DNA of 64,000 nt from JAUIET01 sp039111475 (lineage in GTDB: Bacteria > Pseudomonadota > Gammaproteobacteria > Pseudomonadales > JAUIET01), in the NCBI GenBank assembly GCA_039111475.1, contig JBCCIP010000028.1, positions 1-64,000 on the forward strand. The letters are read 5' to 3'. The position numbers and the translations under genes are program-made. This document shows positions 35,580-45,181 of the stretch, in pieces. Every line of letters begins with the position of its first letter. Positions within the stretch are counted from its first letter, which is position 1. The notes under the pieces are model-generated. The model saw nothing but the letters and a program-made list of their open reading frames with translations. It made no database searches and was not told the DNA's origin.

Positions 35580-36269
35580 TCAGGCGGCTTTAGGGCTTGT
35601 GGTTGATATATTACGGGTTGATTGAAGTTCCAACAACTGTTGATCAACTGCAGCGATTCGAGACGTTTGTACTTGCAGGTCCTTGAGTTGCTGCAAGCAA
35701 AGCCTGGCACTCAAATAGTGGCGCTGCGCGCTCATAGGGTCGTTCAGAGACTGCGAGCGCTCGGCTCTCAGTAGGCAGGTATCTGCTTCCAGTTCGTGTT
35801 GCCTATCCCTCAGCTCGCGTTGAAACAGTTTCGCGTCATCTTCGCTAATAACGTTGAGCTGCAGCAATTGATTGATCACGCGTTGATATCTTGGAATGAC
35901 CTGATGACCGCTGCTGATACGCTGTGAGTCAGAAAAACGTGGGAGGTGTTGCGAGTTGCTGCGTTTCTCAAGTATATCGATTTGTGCTTCTGCAGTGTCT
36001 ATGCAGGCTTGATAGCCGGCAGCCGCGCCATGTTTATCTTGAAGTTCAGTAAAGGCCAGACTGATGTAACGACACAGTTGCAGTTTTAGCGTGGTGCTGA
36101 TCAATCCAGGCGGGCTGGACTCCATCAACCTTAGAATTCCGTAAAGCAGGCGCAACTGCCCGTTTTCAACGTGCTCTTGTAATTCAGTCTGACGTTCGAA
36201 TATTTTCACCATGGTGCCAATTACCCACAAGGCAATTGCGGCAGAACCTATAACTAGCGGCCATTGCAT
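35580..36269 (-). CDS. Membrane-anchored helical protein of unknown function
   Basis: A 229-aa protein. The N-terminus is a single membrane helix (WPLVIGSAAIALWVIGTMV), followed by an entirely helical, Gln/Leu/Arg-rich cytoplasmic part with long runs suggesting coiled coils (LRDRQHELEADTCLLRAERS and QQLKDLQVQTSRIAAVDQQL). I do not recognise the family. It lies downstream of the CBS-GGDEF gene on the same strand, 187 bp away. Confidence 0.75.
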   Translation of the reverse strand: MQWPLVIGSAAIALWVIGTMVKIFERQTELQEHVENGQLRLLYGILRLMESSPPGLISTTLKLQLCRYISLAFTELQDKHGAAAGYQACIDTAEAQIDILEKRSNSQHLPRFSDSQRISSGHQVIPRYQRVINQLLQLNVISEDDAKLFQRELRDRQHELEADTCLLRAERSQSLNDPMSAQRHYLSARLCLQQLKDLQVQTSRIAAVDQQLLELQSTRNISTTSPKAA

Positions 36270-36456
36270 GGCTGACTCCTTCTGGCATCGAGAATCGGGT
36301 CACGACGCCATCCCCATTTCTTGGTCAAATAATCACCTATTAAATATAGCAAGCCTGGCATCAAACGAAGCCACACAGGCTGGGTTTCTGCAGTTTTCGA
36401 CGAGTGGGAGCGTGATGACAGTGGCCGCAGGCGCTGCGACCGTTCGCTGCAGGGGC

Positions 36457-37437
36457 TTAGGCCGCCATGGAAGCAGTGTTTCTGTTGGCTTCCTTGGACT
36501 TATAGAGCGCTTGATCAGCTTTCTCAACGACGTCTTGCCAGCTAGGCAAACACTTGCCGTCTACTACCGCCGCTGCAACGCCCGCGCTGCTGGTGAGAAA
36601 TCCGTACGGACTCTCGCTATGTGGAATGCCTATTTGCGCTAATCCTTGGATCGCGCGTTTCATAAATATCAGTGCGCCATTGGCGTCGGTATCTGTGAGC
36701 AGGAGCAGCATTTCCTCGCCGCCATAGCGATAGATGCGGTCCGTTTTACGCATTTCTTTTTCGAAGGTTTTTGCAACGGTTCGAAGCACTTCGTCACCGG
36801 CTGAGTGCCCATAATGATCATTGTATTTTTTGAAGTAATCTACGTCGACCAACGCAACGCAATACTGACGCCCATTGCGCATTGAAGAGGCGTGTGTGTG
36901 TTCCAGGTCTACTTCCATTGCCCGCCGATTACCAATTTCCATCAGCGGATCTTCCATGGACATTGCTTGCAACTCTTCGTTAGCCTGCTTGAGGTCAACG
37001 GTGCGTTCGGTGATCGCTTTTTCAATCAGTTCGGCTTGTATCTCAATCACATGAAAATGCGCTTTCGCAATATCCGACTGAGTGACAAGACCTTGCAGTT
37101 TGCCTTCCCTGTCAACAATAGGTAAGTGACGCAATTTTTCGGCGCGAGAAACCACCATGGCGTCATACAGCGACTCATTATCGTAAAGCGTCACGATAGG
37201 CGAAGACATAATTTCTTCAGCAGGGTGGTCCAGCATCGATGGGTCGTCAGCGGTCTCAAGCAGTAACTTCACCATGTCGCGCTCGGTGATGATGCCGACT
37301 GGCTTGCCATCATCGGTAACCAATTTGCAGGAAATTTTGTGCGTCGACATTGATTCAACGATGCTTCGCAAAGTGGCATGCCGATCGACTCCTTTGACAT
37401 CGTGCGTCATGATGTCGGTCAGTTTGATTTCCTGCAC
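36457..37437 (-). CDS. CBS-pair diguanylate cyclase
   Basis: A 326-aa protein with two CBS domains (motifs DIMTHDVKGV, PVGIITERDM, EIMSSPIVTL, LQGLVTQSDI) followed by a GGDEF domain. The active-site signature is GGEEM, where Met replaces Phe. The inhibitory RxxD site reads RKTD five residues ahead, as required for product inhibition. CBS pairs usually sense adenine nucleotides. It should make c-di-GMP if GGEEM is active, which is normally tolerated. No membrane segment. Confidence 0.92.
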   Translation of the reverse strand: MQEIKLTDIMTHDVKGVDRHATLRSIVESMSTHKISCKLVTDDGKPVGIITERDMVKLLLETADDPSMLDHPAEEIMSSPIVTLYDNESLYDAMVVSRAEKLRHLPIVDREGKLQGLVTQSDIAKAHFHVIEIQAELIEKAITERTVDLKQANEELQAMSMEDPLMEIGNRRAMEVDLEHTHASSMRNGRQYCVALVDVDYFKKYNDHYGHSAGDEVLRTVAKTFEKEMRKTDRIYRYGGEEMLLLLTDTDANGALIFMKRAIQGLAQIGIPHSESPYGFLTSSAGVAAAVVDGKCLPSWQDVVEKADQALYKSKEANRNTASMAA

Positions 37438-37500
37438 TGTGCTAACTCCCTGATGCTAGTAGTGGCAATCGCCAAAAAATGGTTCTTTGACCTAATTACA

Positions 37501-37592
37501 GACCAATTCCTATTTTGGTGCTGGGAATTGTTAAGTTATGTGCAGATATTGGTCACTTTGGCGACGGGCGGCTACAGCATCTGGCGACCAAT
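37501..37592. promoter_or_regulatory. Palindromic region upstream of fadBA
   Basis: Seven-base GACCAAT motifs occur at 37501-37507 and 37586-37592, and the reverse complement ATTGGTC at 37548-37554. CAATTCC/GGAATTG (37504-37510 and 37524-37530) is a second inverted pair. The motifs resemble half-sites of a fatty-acid repressor such as FadR or PsrA, but spacing does not match either consensus exactly. Confidence 0.4.
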
Positions 37593-37663
37593 GCCTGTTG
37601 CCGTAGGCCATATGGCTTCTGTATGCTGCCGGCCTGGACATTAACCGCCACGAGAGAGAAAAA

Positions 37664-39823
37664 ATGGTCTATAACGGTCAAGCCATACAAGTGTCATTGT
37701 CTGACACAGGCGTTGCAGAGCTTTGCTTTGATAACAAATCAGAGTCAGTCAATAAATTCAACCAGGCTAGCGTCGCGGAACTGGCGGAAGCCACGTCTGC
37801 GCTGAGAGACTCCGGCGCTAAAGCTGTTATTGTGACCAGCGCCAAGCCAGTCTTTATTGTTGGGGCGGACATCACGGAATTTGGCGATCTGTGGGCTGGC
37901 ACTGATCAGGGTGTGCTTGATCATCTCGCACAATCCAATGCGGTTTTCAATGCATTTGAAGATCTCGACATGCCCAAAGTAGCGGCTATCAATGGCTTTG
38001 CACTCGGTGGCGGATTCGAAATGTGCTTAGCCTGTGAATACCGGGTTATGTCACATACGGCGAAAGTGGGTTTGCCAGAAGTTTCTTTGGGGCTGATCCC
38101 CGGTTTTGGCGGCACGGTGCGCCTACCCAGGGTAATTGGCATCGATAACGCCGTGCAATGGATAGCCACAGGCAAAGAACAGAAGCCCGCAGCCGCGCTT
38201 GCGCAGGGCGGGGTTGACGCCGTAGTTGCCAATGACTTGCTCAAAGAAGCTGCGTTAGATATGGCGCAACAATGTTTGAGTGGCGCGCTGGACTGGCAGG
38301 CCAGGCGAGCAGAAAAAATGTCGCCCATTGCACTTGAAGGCCTTGAGTTAATCATGTCGATCACCACCTGCAAAGCCATGGTTGCGCAACAAGCCGGACG
38401 CAATTTTCCGGCACCCATGAAAGCGGTGAAAGTGATAGAAAAAGCCGCCGCCAGCGCACGCGAGGACGCGTTAATGCACGAAGCTGAAGCCTTCCTCGAA
38501 ATGGTCAGAACGCCTCAGGCCCAAGCCATGACCGGATTGTTCCTCAGCGACCAGTACATTGGTAAAGTCGCCAAGGACTGGGGTAAGCAGGCGCCCGCAG
38601 TAGAACAGGCCGCCGTATTAGGCGCAGGCATTATGGGTGGTGGCATTGCCTATCAATCGGCGTACAAAGGCACACCGATCGTGATGAAAGATATCAACGA
38701 TGCCGGTATTGAACTTGGTTTGAACGAAGCCAACAAGTTGTTGGCCAAGCGTGTTAGCCGTGGTCGCATGACACCTGCGCAAATGGGTGAGACACTAAAC
38801 CGCATTAACCCCACGTTGAGTTACGAAGATTTACGCGGCGCCGACATGGTGGTAGAAGCCGTGGTGGAAAACGCCAAAGTGAAGAACATTGTGCTCGCAG
38901 AAGTAGAGGAGGTGTTGGAAGACACTGCCATATTGGCGTCAAATACTTCGACCATTTCGATCACCTATTTGGGCAAGTCCTTGAAGCGGCCGGAGAACTT
39001 TTGTGGAATGCACTTCTTCAACCCCGTGCATGCCATGCCACTAGTGGAAGTCATTCGCGGTGAAAAAAGCAGCGATACGGCCATTGCCAAAACCACTGCT
39101 TACGCATTGGCGTTAGGCAAAAAGCCCATCATCGTCAATGACTGCCCCGGGTTTCTGGTAAACCGAGTTCTCTTCCCTTACTTCGCCGGTTTTGTCGGAC
39201 TGGTGAAACTGGGTGCGGATTTCCAGAACGTAGACCGAGTGATGGAAAAATGGGGCTGGCCCATGGGTCCCGCTTATTTGCAGGACGTGGTTGGAATAGA
39301 CACTGGTGTGCACGCCTCTGACGTACTGGCGGATGGTTTTCCAGATCGTATGAGCAAAACGTTTAAAGACGCGACCACGGTATTGTATGAAGCTGATCGC
39401 CTTGGCCAGAAAAATGGCAAAGGTTTCTACCTGTATGAAACGGATAAGCGCGGCAAGCCAAAGAAAACAGTGGATGAAGAAACCTATGCTCTGTTAAAAC
39501 CGCACGTAGATGATGCGCGTGATTTCAGCGATGAAGAGATTCTTGAGCGCATGATGATACCAATGTGTACTGAAATGGCGCGTTGTCTTGAAGAAGGTGT
39601 GGTTGGTTCAGTCGCTGAAGCCGATATGGCACTGATCTACGGAGTGGGCTTTCCCGTGTTCCGTGGCGGTATTTTCCGCTGGATGGACACAATAGGTCTT
39701 AAAGACATAGTGAGTATGGCTGACAAGTACGCTGACGAAGCGCCTATTTATCAGGTTACAGACACAATGCGCAGCATGGCTGAAAACGGCCAGCGCTATT
39801 ACAACTCAGCGACGCAGGCATAG
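37664..39823 (+). CDS. fadB: Fatty-acid oxidation complex alpha subunit
   Basis: A 719-aa multifunctional beta-oxidation enzyme. The N-terminal crotonase domain has the oxyanion-hole segment INGFALGGGFEMCLACEYR and GLIPGFGGTVRLPR. The 3-hydroxyacyl-CoA dehydrogenase domain begins VLGAGIMGGGIAYQSAYKG and has the catalytic His in FFNPVHAMPLVEVI. The C-terminal HCDH helices follow. It performs hydration and oxidation of enoyl-CoA. Its stop is 9 bp before fadA, and together they form the fadBA complex. Confidence 0.97.
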   Translation: MVYNGQAIQVSLSDTGVAELCFDNKSESVNKFNQASVAELAEATSALRDSGAKAVIVTSAKPVFIVGADITEFGDLWAGTDQGVLDHLAQSNAVFNAFEDLDMPKVAAINGFALGGGFEMCLACEYRVMSHTAKVGLPEVSLGLIPGFGGTVRLPRVIGIDNAVQWIATGKEQKPAAALAQGGVDAVVANDLLKEAALDMAQQCLSGALDWQARRAEKMSPIALEGLELIMSITTCKAMVAQQAGRNFPAPMKAVKVIEKAAASAREDALMHEAEAFLEMVRTPQAQAMTGLFLSDQYIGKVAKDWGKQAPAVEQAAVLGAGIMGGGIAYQSAYKGTPIVMKDINDAGIELGLNEANKLLAKRVSRGRMTPAQMGETLNRINPTLSYEDLRGADMVVEAVVENAKVKNIVLAEVEEVLEDTAILASNTSTISITYLGKSLKRPENFCGMHFFNPVHAMPLVEVIRGEKSSDTAIAKTTAYALALGKKPIIVNDCPGFLVNRVLFPYFAGFVGLVKLGADFQNVDRVMEKWGWPMGPAYLQDVVGIDTGVHASDVLADGFPDRMSKTFKDATTVLYEADRLGQKNGKGFYLYETDKRGKPKKTVDEETYALLKPHVDDARDFSDEEILERMMIPMCTEMARCLEEGVVGSVAEADMALIYGVGFPVFRGGIFRWMDTIGLKDIVSMADKYADEAPIYQVTDTMRSMAENGQRYYNSATQA

Positions 39824-39832
39824 GAGCAAACC

Positions 39833-41008
39833 ATGAGCTTACAAGATACCGATGTAGTTATTGTAGATTTCGTTCGCAGCCCCATGGGCCGCTCCAAGAA
39901 CGGCTGCTTCCGTGAACTTAGAGCAGACAGCATGTCTGCGGACCTGTTGCGCGCATTGTTAGAGCGTAACCCATCGTTGGATAAAGGCCGTATAGAAGAC
40001 ATACTCTGGGGCTGTGTGACTCAAACTCAGGAACAATCCGGCAACATCGCCCGTATGGTTCAGTTATTGGCGGATATTCCTAAGGAAGCGGGCGCGCAAA
40101 CCATCAACCGCTTGTGCGGTTCTTCAATGGCCGCGTTACACACTGCAGCGCAAGGCATGATGACGGGCTACAGTGACGTGTGTGTAGTGGGCGGTGTTGA
40201 ACACATGGGCCATGTGCCCATGGGCGCAGACCTTGACCCCAACCCTGAACTGGCCAAGCACATCGCCAGTGCCTCCGGCAGCATGGGCATGACGGCGGAA
40301 TTTCTGGCGCGCATGCATGGAATTAGTCGAGAACAGCAGGATGAATTTGCGGTTCGTTCACACCATCGCGCTGCCGCCGCCACAGAAGCGGGCCGGTTTC
40401 AGAATGAAATTGTGCCCATGCAGGGGGTGGATGAAAACGGTTTCCTTAAAATCATTTCAGAGGACGAAACCATTCGCGCTGATACAACAATGGAAGGTCT
40501 GGCGAAACTACGCCCCGCGTTCGATCCAGCCAGTGGCACCGTTACTGCCGGCAGTTCTTCGCAAATCACAGACGGCGCATCTGCCATGCTAGTGTGCACG
40601 GCGGCGGCTGCCAAAGACATGGGGCTGACGCCGCGCGCAAAAATTGTGTCCATGGCCGTTGCAGGCGTGGATGCAGCAATTATGGGCTACGGCCCGGTGC
40701 CAGCCAGCCAGAAGGCGCTGAAGCGTGCTGGTATGGATATTTCGGATATTGAGTACGCTGAGCTGAATGAAGCATTTGCGGCGCAAAGCTTGCCGGTGCT
40801 TAAAGATCTTGGTCTGCTGGATCGGCTTGAAGACAATGTAAACGTTAATGGTGGAGCAATTGCGCTGGGTCATCCCTTGGGTTGCTCTGGTACACGTATC
40901 ACTGGCACATTGTTGAATGTGTTAGAACAAAATGATGCGAGCGTTGGCTTGGCAACTATGTGTGTTGGTTTGGGGCAGGGGATTAGTACTGTTATAGAGC
41001 GGGTTTGA
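39833..41008 (+). CDS. fadA: 3-ketoacyl-CoA thiolase
   Basis: A 391-aa thiolase completing beta-oxidation. The nucleophilic Cys lies in NRLCGSSMAAL, the general base His in GHPLGCSGTRITG, and the second Cys in TMCVGLGQG. AELNEAFAAQ is also diagnostic. It is the beta subunit partner of FadB, immediately downstream with an AGGAGC ribosome binding site. Confidence 0.97.
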   Translation: MSLQDTDVVIVDFVRSPMGRSKNGCFRELRADSMSADLLRALLERNPSLDKGRIEDILWGCVTQTQEQSGNIARMVQLLADIPKEAGAQTINRLCGSSMAALHTAAQGMMTGYSDVCVVGGVEHMGHVPMGADLDPNPELAKHIASASGSMGMTAEFLARMHGISREQQDEFAVRSHHRAAAATEAGRFQNEIVPMQGVDENGFLKIISEDETIRADTTMEGLAKLRPAFDPASGTVTAGSSSQITDGASAMLVCTAAAAKDMGLTPRAKIVSMAVAGVDAAIMGYGPVPASQKALKRAGMDISDIEYAELNEAFAAQSLPVLKDLGLLDRLEDNVNVNGGAIALGHPLGCSGTRITGTLLNVLEQNDASVGLATMCVGLGQGISTVIERV

Positions 41009-41061
41009 TTGCTGGCTTTTTTGTCCAGGGTTCAGTCATAGACCGGCAGCGAAGCGCACAT

Positions 41062-41129
41062 GACCTTCCGAGACTCGCCGTAAACCCATCCATGGGGGCT
41101 ATTCAAAAAGGCCCCTCTTTTTGAAGGTC
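41062..41129. repeat. Dispersed palindromic element, copy 2
   Basis: Shares the exact 25-bp core at 41076-41100 with copy 1 (opposite orientation) and has its own internal hairpin TTCAAAAAG / CTTTTTGAA (41102-41110 and 41117-41125). Short outer arms GACCTTC / GAAGGTC lie at 41062-41068 and 41123-41129. It sits in the gap downstream of fadA and cinA, which are convergent. Confidence 0.8.
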
Positions 41130-41166
41130 TATCAAGTCAATGCCGGCGCTGATTCAAAACAACAAT

Positions 41167-42444
41167 CTACGTTCTACGTGTGCTTCGCTGAAAATAAGAA
41201 GGCTCCTCCGGCAACTCAAGAATCTCCCGTCGAACAAGGTCCAGTGCTAACGCAGAAACGATGGTCTGAAACATGGCGCGGTTAACCGGGTAGTTGAACT
41301 CCCGCGCTTTCAATTTGTTCTTCTTCCCCCAGGCAATCCAAACAGTTCCCACGGGCTTTTCTTCCGTCCCACCATCCGGCCCGGCAATACCCGAAACTGC
41401 CACTGCGTAATCTGAATTCGAAAGCGCCATCACGCCCGCGGCCATCTCCATCACGCATTGTTCACTGACCGCTCCGAATTGCGTAAGAGTGTGCTCGCTC
41501 ACCCCGAGCTGAGATTGCTTGATTGCATTTGAGTAGCTGACTATACCGGCCTCAAATACGGCAGAGCTGCCAGGAACCGAAGTGATCATAGAGGCGATCA
41601 GTCCGCCGGTGCAAGATTCTGCAAGCGCTAACTGCTCACCTCGTTCTGAGAGACTTTCTACGACGGCCTGCGGCAGTCTAGTCTCGTCTCGGCCCACAAC
41701 ATAAGTACCAATCACATCCAGAAACTTCGCCTCCCAGTGATCTCTTTCGGTATCACTACAGCCAGGTTCTACTCGCAACTTCATTTCCAGCATCGGAGCG
41801 CCCGCGCGGAAGCCAATTTCTATATTGTCAGGCCAGTCAGGGTAGGCGTCATCCAGCATCTGCTGAGCGCCAGATTCGCCAAGGCCGAAGGTTTGATAGC
41901 GCAGTATTTGGGGAGCGTCGCCCACTGGGAAATGTTCTGTAAGCATGGGTACTATGGCGTCTTCCAGCATCGCACGCAGTTCACTGGGTACACCAGGAGT
42001 GCACATAATTAGGCAGTCGTTCAGCGTGAGAGCGAAACCAACTGCGCTTCCCACCTTATTTTGCAGCAAAGATACGCCTTGCGGGAGAATCGCCTGCTTC
42101 AGGTTGGCGGCATTGGCCGTGAACCCGCGTGCTTCGCACCAACTCACTACGTGGTGTTTTGCGCCTGCGTGCTCTTCAAGTTCCACGTCAGCCGCTAGCG
42201 CCAGCGCCTCAGCGGTCAGGTCATCGATGGTTGGACCCAGACCACCATTTACAATCAGCACTTCGCTGTTTTCGCTAATGTTCTGGATCTCGTCGATCAG
42301 CTCGCGCATATCGTCGCCCACCGTTACCCGGCGATCTATCCAGTAACCCTCCCTTAGCAGCCGCTGGGCGATCATGGACGAATTTGAATCAACCGTATCG
42401 CCGCTCATTAACTCGTTGCCGGTGAGCAATAATTGGAAACGCAT
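41167..42444 (-). CDS. cinA: CinA-family protein (molybdopterin-binding plus nicotinamide-nucleotide amidase)
   Basis: A full-length 425-aa CinA. The N-terminal MoCF-like domain has LLTGNELMSGDTVDSNS and IVNGGLGPTIDDLTAEA. The C-terminal amidase (PncC) domain has the family signature AESCTGGLIASMITSVPGSS and SGIAGPDGGTEEKPVGTV. The start is ATG 42444, preceded by GGAGAAG. In pseudomonads cinA lies next to recA; here the two are about 6.6 kb apart with other genes between. Confidence 0.94.
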   Translation of the reverse strand: MRFQLLLTGNELMSGDTVDSNSSMIAQRLLREGYWIDRRVTVGDDMRELIDEIQNISENSEVLIVNGGLGPTIDDLTAEALALAADVELEEHAGAKHHVVSWCEARGFTANAANLKQAILPQGVSLLQNKVGSAVGFALTLNDCLIMCTPGVPSELRAMLEDAIVPMLTEHFPVGDAPQILRYQTFGLGESGAQQMLDDAYPDWPDNIEIGFRAGAPMLEMKLRVEPGCSDTERDHWEAKFLDVIGTYVVGRDETRLPQAVVESLSERGEQLALAESCTGGLIASMITSVPGSSAVFEAGIVSYSNAIKQSQLGVSEHTLTQFGAVSEQCVMEMAAGVMALSNSDYAVAVSGIAGPDGGTEEKPVGTVWIAWGKKNKLKAREFNYPVNRAMFQTIVSALALDLVRREILELPEEPSYFQRSTRRT

Positions 42445-42498
42445 GAAAACTTCTCCGGGCAATAGCAAGCCACTGCCGTGTTGTGATTAGGATTGCAG

Positions 42499-42504
42499 TA
42501 TAAT
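42499..42504 (+). promoter_or_regulatory. -10 box of the ABC transporter operon
   Basis: Consensus TATAAT lies 30 bp before the ATP-binding-protein ATG in the gap with cinA. The -35 region is poor. Confidence 0.4.
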
Positions 42505-42533
42505 GCCTGATTGTATTCGATTCAGTCAGACAC

Positions 42534-43496
42534 ATGAGTTCTATTCCTGCTCTACGCATAGAGAATTTGCGCAAGGTATACGATAACGGCTTTGCCGCGC
42601 TGAAAGGCATTGATTTGGAAGTGCAACAAGGCGACTTCTTTGCTTTGTTGGGCCCCAATGGTGCCGGCAAGTCAACGACTATCGGCATTATCTGCTCTCT
42701 GGTGCAGAAAACCGAAGGTAAGGTGACGGTGTTTGACTACGACATCGATACCGATTTCCCAATGGCGAAGAAACAACTAGGTGTTGTTCCACAAGAGTTT
42801 AATTTTAATCACTTCGAAAACGTGATTGATATTGTGGTAACCCAGGCGGGTTACTATGGTTTGCCGCGTGAGCTAGCGATGGAGCGCGCTGAAAAGTATC
42901 TTCGATTGCTGGATATTTGGGACAAAGCGCATGGCCCATCGAGAAACCTGTCTGGTGGTATGAAGCGGCGCCTAATGATTGCACGCGCTCTGGTGCATGA
43001 ACCCAAGCTGCTGATTCTTGATGAACCAACCGCCGGTGTTGATATTGAGCTGCGTCGGTCCATGTGGGAATTTCTGAAGGAAGTAAATGCATCGGGAACG
43101 ACGATTATTTTAACCACACACTATCTGGAAGAGGCCGAGAGCCTTTGCCGAAACATTGCGATCATTGACGAAGGCAATATTATCCAGAACTCATCCATGC
43201 GCGATTTATTGCGCCAGTCCAATCTGGAATCGTTTGTGCTGGATGTACAGGAAGACTTGCCACCCAGCCTTCAATTGCAGGGATTTTCGCCTGTTCGAAT
43301 TGATAACCACAGTCTCGAGGTGAGCGTAGAGCGTGGCCGGATGAATGATTTGTTTGTGGCGCTGAATTCGCAGAATATCCATGTGATTAGCATGCGCAAT
43401 AAAACCAACCGTTTGGAACAGTTGTTTGTCAGCATGCTGGAAGACAATGATCGCAAGCTTGCGGCTGAGAAAGCGCAGGTGGAGGCGCAAGCATGA
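42534..43496 (+). CDS. ABC transporter ATP-binding protein (YadG-like)
   Basis: A 320-aa ATPase. Walker A is GPNGAGKST, the signature is NLSGGMKRRLMIARALVHEPK, Walker B is LLILDEPTAGVD, and the H-loop is in TTHYLEEAE. A C-terminal extension of about 90 aa follows, typical of the YadG/DrrA/CcmA-type exporters. The substrate is unknown. It overlaps the permease start by 4 bp. Confidence 0.92.
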   Translation: MSSIPALRIENLRKVYDNGFAALKGIDLEVQQGDFFALLGPNGAGKSTTIGIICSLVQKTEGKVTVFDYDIDTDFPMAKKQLGVVPQEFNFNHFENVIDIVVTQAGYYGLPRELAMERAEKYLRLLDIWDKAHGPSRNLSGGMKRRLMIARALVHEPKLLILDEPTAGVDIELRRSMWEFLKEVNASGTTIILTTHYLEEAESLCRNIAIIDEGNIIQNSSMRDLLRQSNLESFVLDVQEDLPPSLQLQGFSPVRIDNHSLEVSVERGRMNDLFVALNSQNIHVISMRNKTNRLEQLFVSMLEDNDRKLAAEKAQVEAQA

Positions 43497-44266
43497 ACCG
43501 TAGTGAAATTTGGGTAGCGTTCACCACCATTTTGGTAAAAGAGGTGCGCCGCTTTATGCGCATCTGGCCACAAACCCTTGTTCCGCCCGTGATCACGGTG
43601 ACATTGTATTTCATTATTTTTGGAAACCTGATTGGCAGCCGCATTGGAGAAATGGACGGCTATAGTTACATGGAGTTTGTGGTGCCGGGTTTGATCATGA
43701 TGGGTGTGATCACTAATTCGTATTCCAATGTTGTATCGTCGTTTTTCGGTGCCAAATTTCAGCACAGCATCGAAGAGCTTATTGTGTCGCCAGTGCCAAA
43801 CTGGGTTATTCTGACCGGCTACGTTTTGGGCGGTGTTACCCGCGGTCTTGCGGTTGGGTTTATTGTGACGCTGATGTCTCTGTTTTTCACCAAGCTGAAT
43901 ATCAACAACGTGCCACTGACGATTCTGGTCGTTTTTCTAACCTCAATTTTGTTTTCACTTGCCGGGCTGATAAACGCGGTATTTGCGAATAATTTTGATG
44001 ATATTTCGATCATCCCAACCTTTGTGCTTACGCCCTTAATCTATCTCGGCGGGGTGTTTTACTCGGTCAGTTTGTTGCCTGAATTTTGGGCGGGCGTATC
44101 CAAAATAAACCCTGTTTTATACATGGTTAATGCGTTTCGTTATGGCGTGCTGGGTATCAGTGATATTTCGGTTGGGTTCGCCTTGGCAATGGTGGTGGGG
44201 TTTATTGTTGTCGCCTTCACTTACGCCCTGCATTTGCTCAATACCGGCACTCGTATTCGCAGCTAG
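43493..44266 (+). CDS. ABC-2 type transporter permease (YadH-like)
   Basis: A 257-aa ABC-2 permease with six membrane helices (for example VITVTLYFIIFGNLIG, TILVVFLTSILFSLAGLI and ALAMVVGFIVVAFTYAL) and the family motif PTFVLTPLIYLGGVFYS. Forms the exporter with the upstream ATPase. The YadGH pair has no confirmed substrate. Confidence 0.92.
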   Translation: MNRSEIWVAFTTILVKEVRRFMRIWPQTLVPPVITVTLYFIIFGNLIGSRIGEMDGYSYMEFVVPGLIMMGVITNSYSNVVSSFFGAKFQHSIEELIVSPVPNWVILTGYVLGGVTRGLAVGFIVTLMSLFFTKLNINNVPLTILVVFLTSILFSLAGLINAVFANNFDDISIIPTFVLTPLIYLGGVFYSVSLLPEFWAGVSKINPVLYMVNAFRYGVLGISDISVGFALAMVVGFIVVAFTYALHLLNTGTRIRS

Positions 44267-44275
44267 ACTGAGTCG

Positions 44276-44293
44276 CCGATCGGCAGTGATCGG
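44276..44293. terminator. Hairpin after the ABC exporter
   Basis: CCGATC / GATCGG, 6-bp perfect stem, 6-base loop, in the 75-bp gap before queF. No T-tract, so function as terminator is uncertain. Confidence 0.35.
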
Positions 44294-44341
44294 TCTATAC
44301 TCAGGGCATTCCTGATAATAATTGTCTAGAGCGTCGATGTT

Positions 44342-45181
44342 GTGAGCAGCAAACAGTCCGATCCACTTGGTGAAACGGTACTTGGGAAGAAAGCCGATTA
44401 CCCTTGCGTGTATACGCCGTCGCTGCTGCAGGCGATTCCTCGCGAGCTCACCCGAGAAGATTTGTATTTGTACGGTGATAAGTTGCCCTTCACGGGAGTA
44501 GACACCTGGAACGCTTATGAGTTGAGCTGGCTGGACAGCCGCGGGCGTCCAGAAGTGGCCATTGCGGAAATTCAGTTCCCTTGCAGCTCGCCGGCTTTGA
44601 TTGAGTCCAAGTCGCTAAAATTGTATCTGAATTCATTCAGTGAAACGCGATTTGGCAGTGCCTATGAAGTGCGTCAAACCATGGAGTCAGATCTGTCGGT
44701 TAACACCAAGGCAGCCGTTGAGGTGAAAATAACCGGCCTCTCACAAGCCAAAGTCAGCGTAGGCGGGGTCTTGCCTGGGGACAGTCTCGACGATCTGGAA
44801 ATCAATGTTGATACCTATACGCCGGATGCCGCGCTGCTGTCTGTTGAGCTGGGCAGAGAGGCCAGCGAAACACTGCATACTGATTTGTTTCGTTCTGTAT
44901 GCCCTGTCACCGGTCAACCTGATTGGGCCAGCCTGGTGGTTTCTTACAGTGGCCAGGCTATTAAACACGAAGGTTTGCTGCGCTATCTGGTGTCCTATCG
45001 ACGTCACCCGGCATTTCACGAGCAATGCATAGAAAAGATCTTTCTTGATGTGATGCAAGCGGCAGCACCTGAGAAACTCACTGTTTATGGTCGATTTTTG
45101 CGCAGAGGTGGCATGGACATCAATCCCCTTCGAACCAACGACGCAACGGCTTACGACAACATTCGCCTGATTCGCCAATAA
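44342..45181 (+). CDS. queF: NADPH-dependent 7-cyano-7-deazaguanine reductase (long form)
   Basis: A 279-aa bimodular QueF reducing preQ0 to preQ1 for queuosine. The catalytic Cys lies in LFRSVCPVTGQPDWASL and the NADPH motif is FPCSSPALIESKSLKLYLNS. Length matches the E. coli type, with an extended N-terminal half. GTG 44342 is used; the out-of-frame ATG at 44338 stops at once. No other queuosine gene is beside it. Confidence 0.96.
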   Translation: MSSKQSDPLGETVLGKKADYPCVYTPSLLQAIPRELTREDLYLYGDKLPFTGVDTWNAYELSWLDSRGRPEVAIAEIQFPCSSPALIESKSLKLYLNSFSETRFGSAYEVRQTMESDLSVNTKAAVEVKITGLSQAKVSVGGVLPGDSLDDLEINVDTYTPDAALLSVELGREASETLHTDLFRSVCPVTGQPDWASLVVSYSGQAIKHEGLLRYLVSYRRHPAFHEQCIEKIFLDVMQAAAPEKLTVYGRFLRRGGMDINPLRTNDATAYDNIRLIRQ

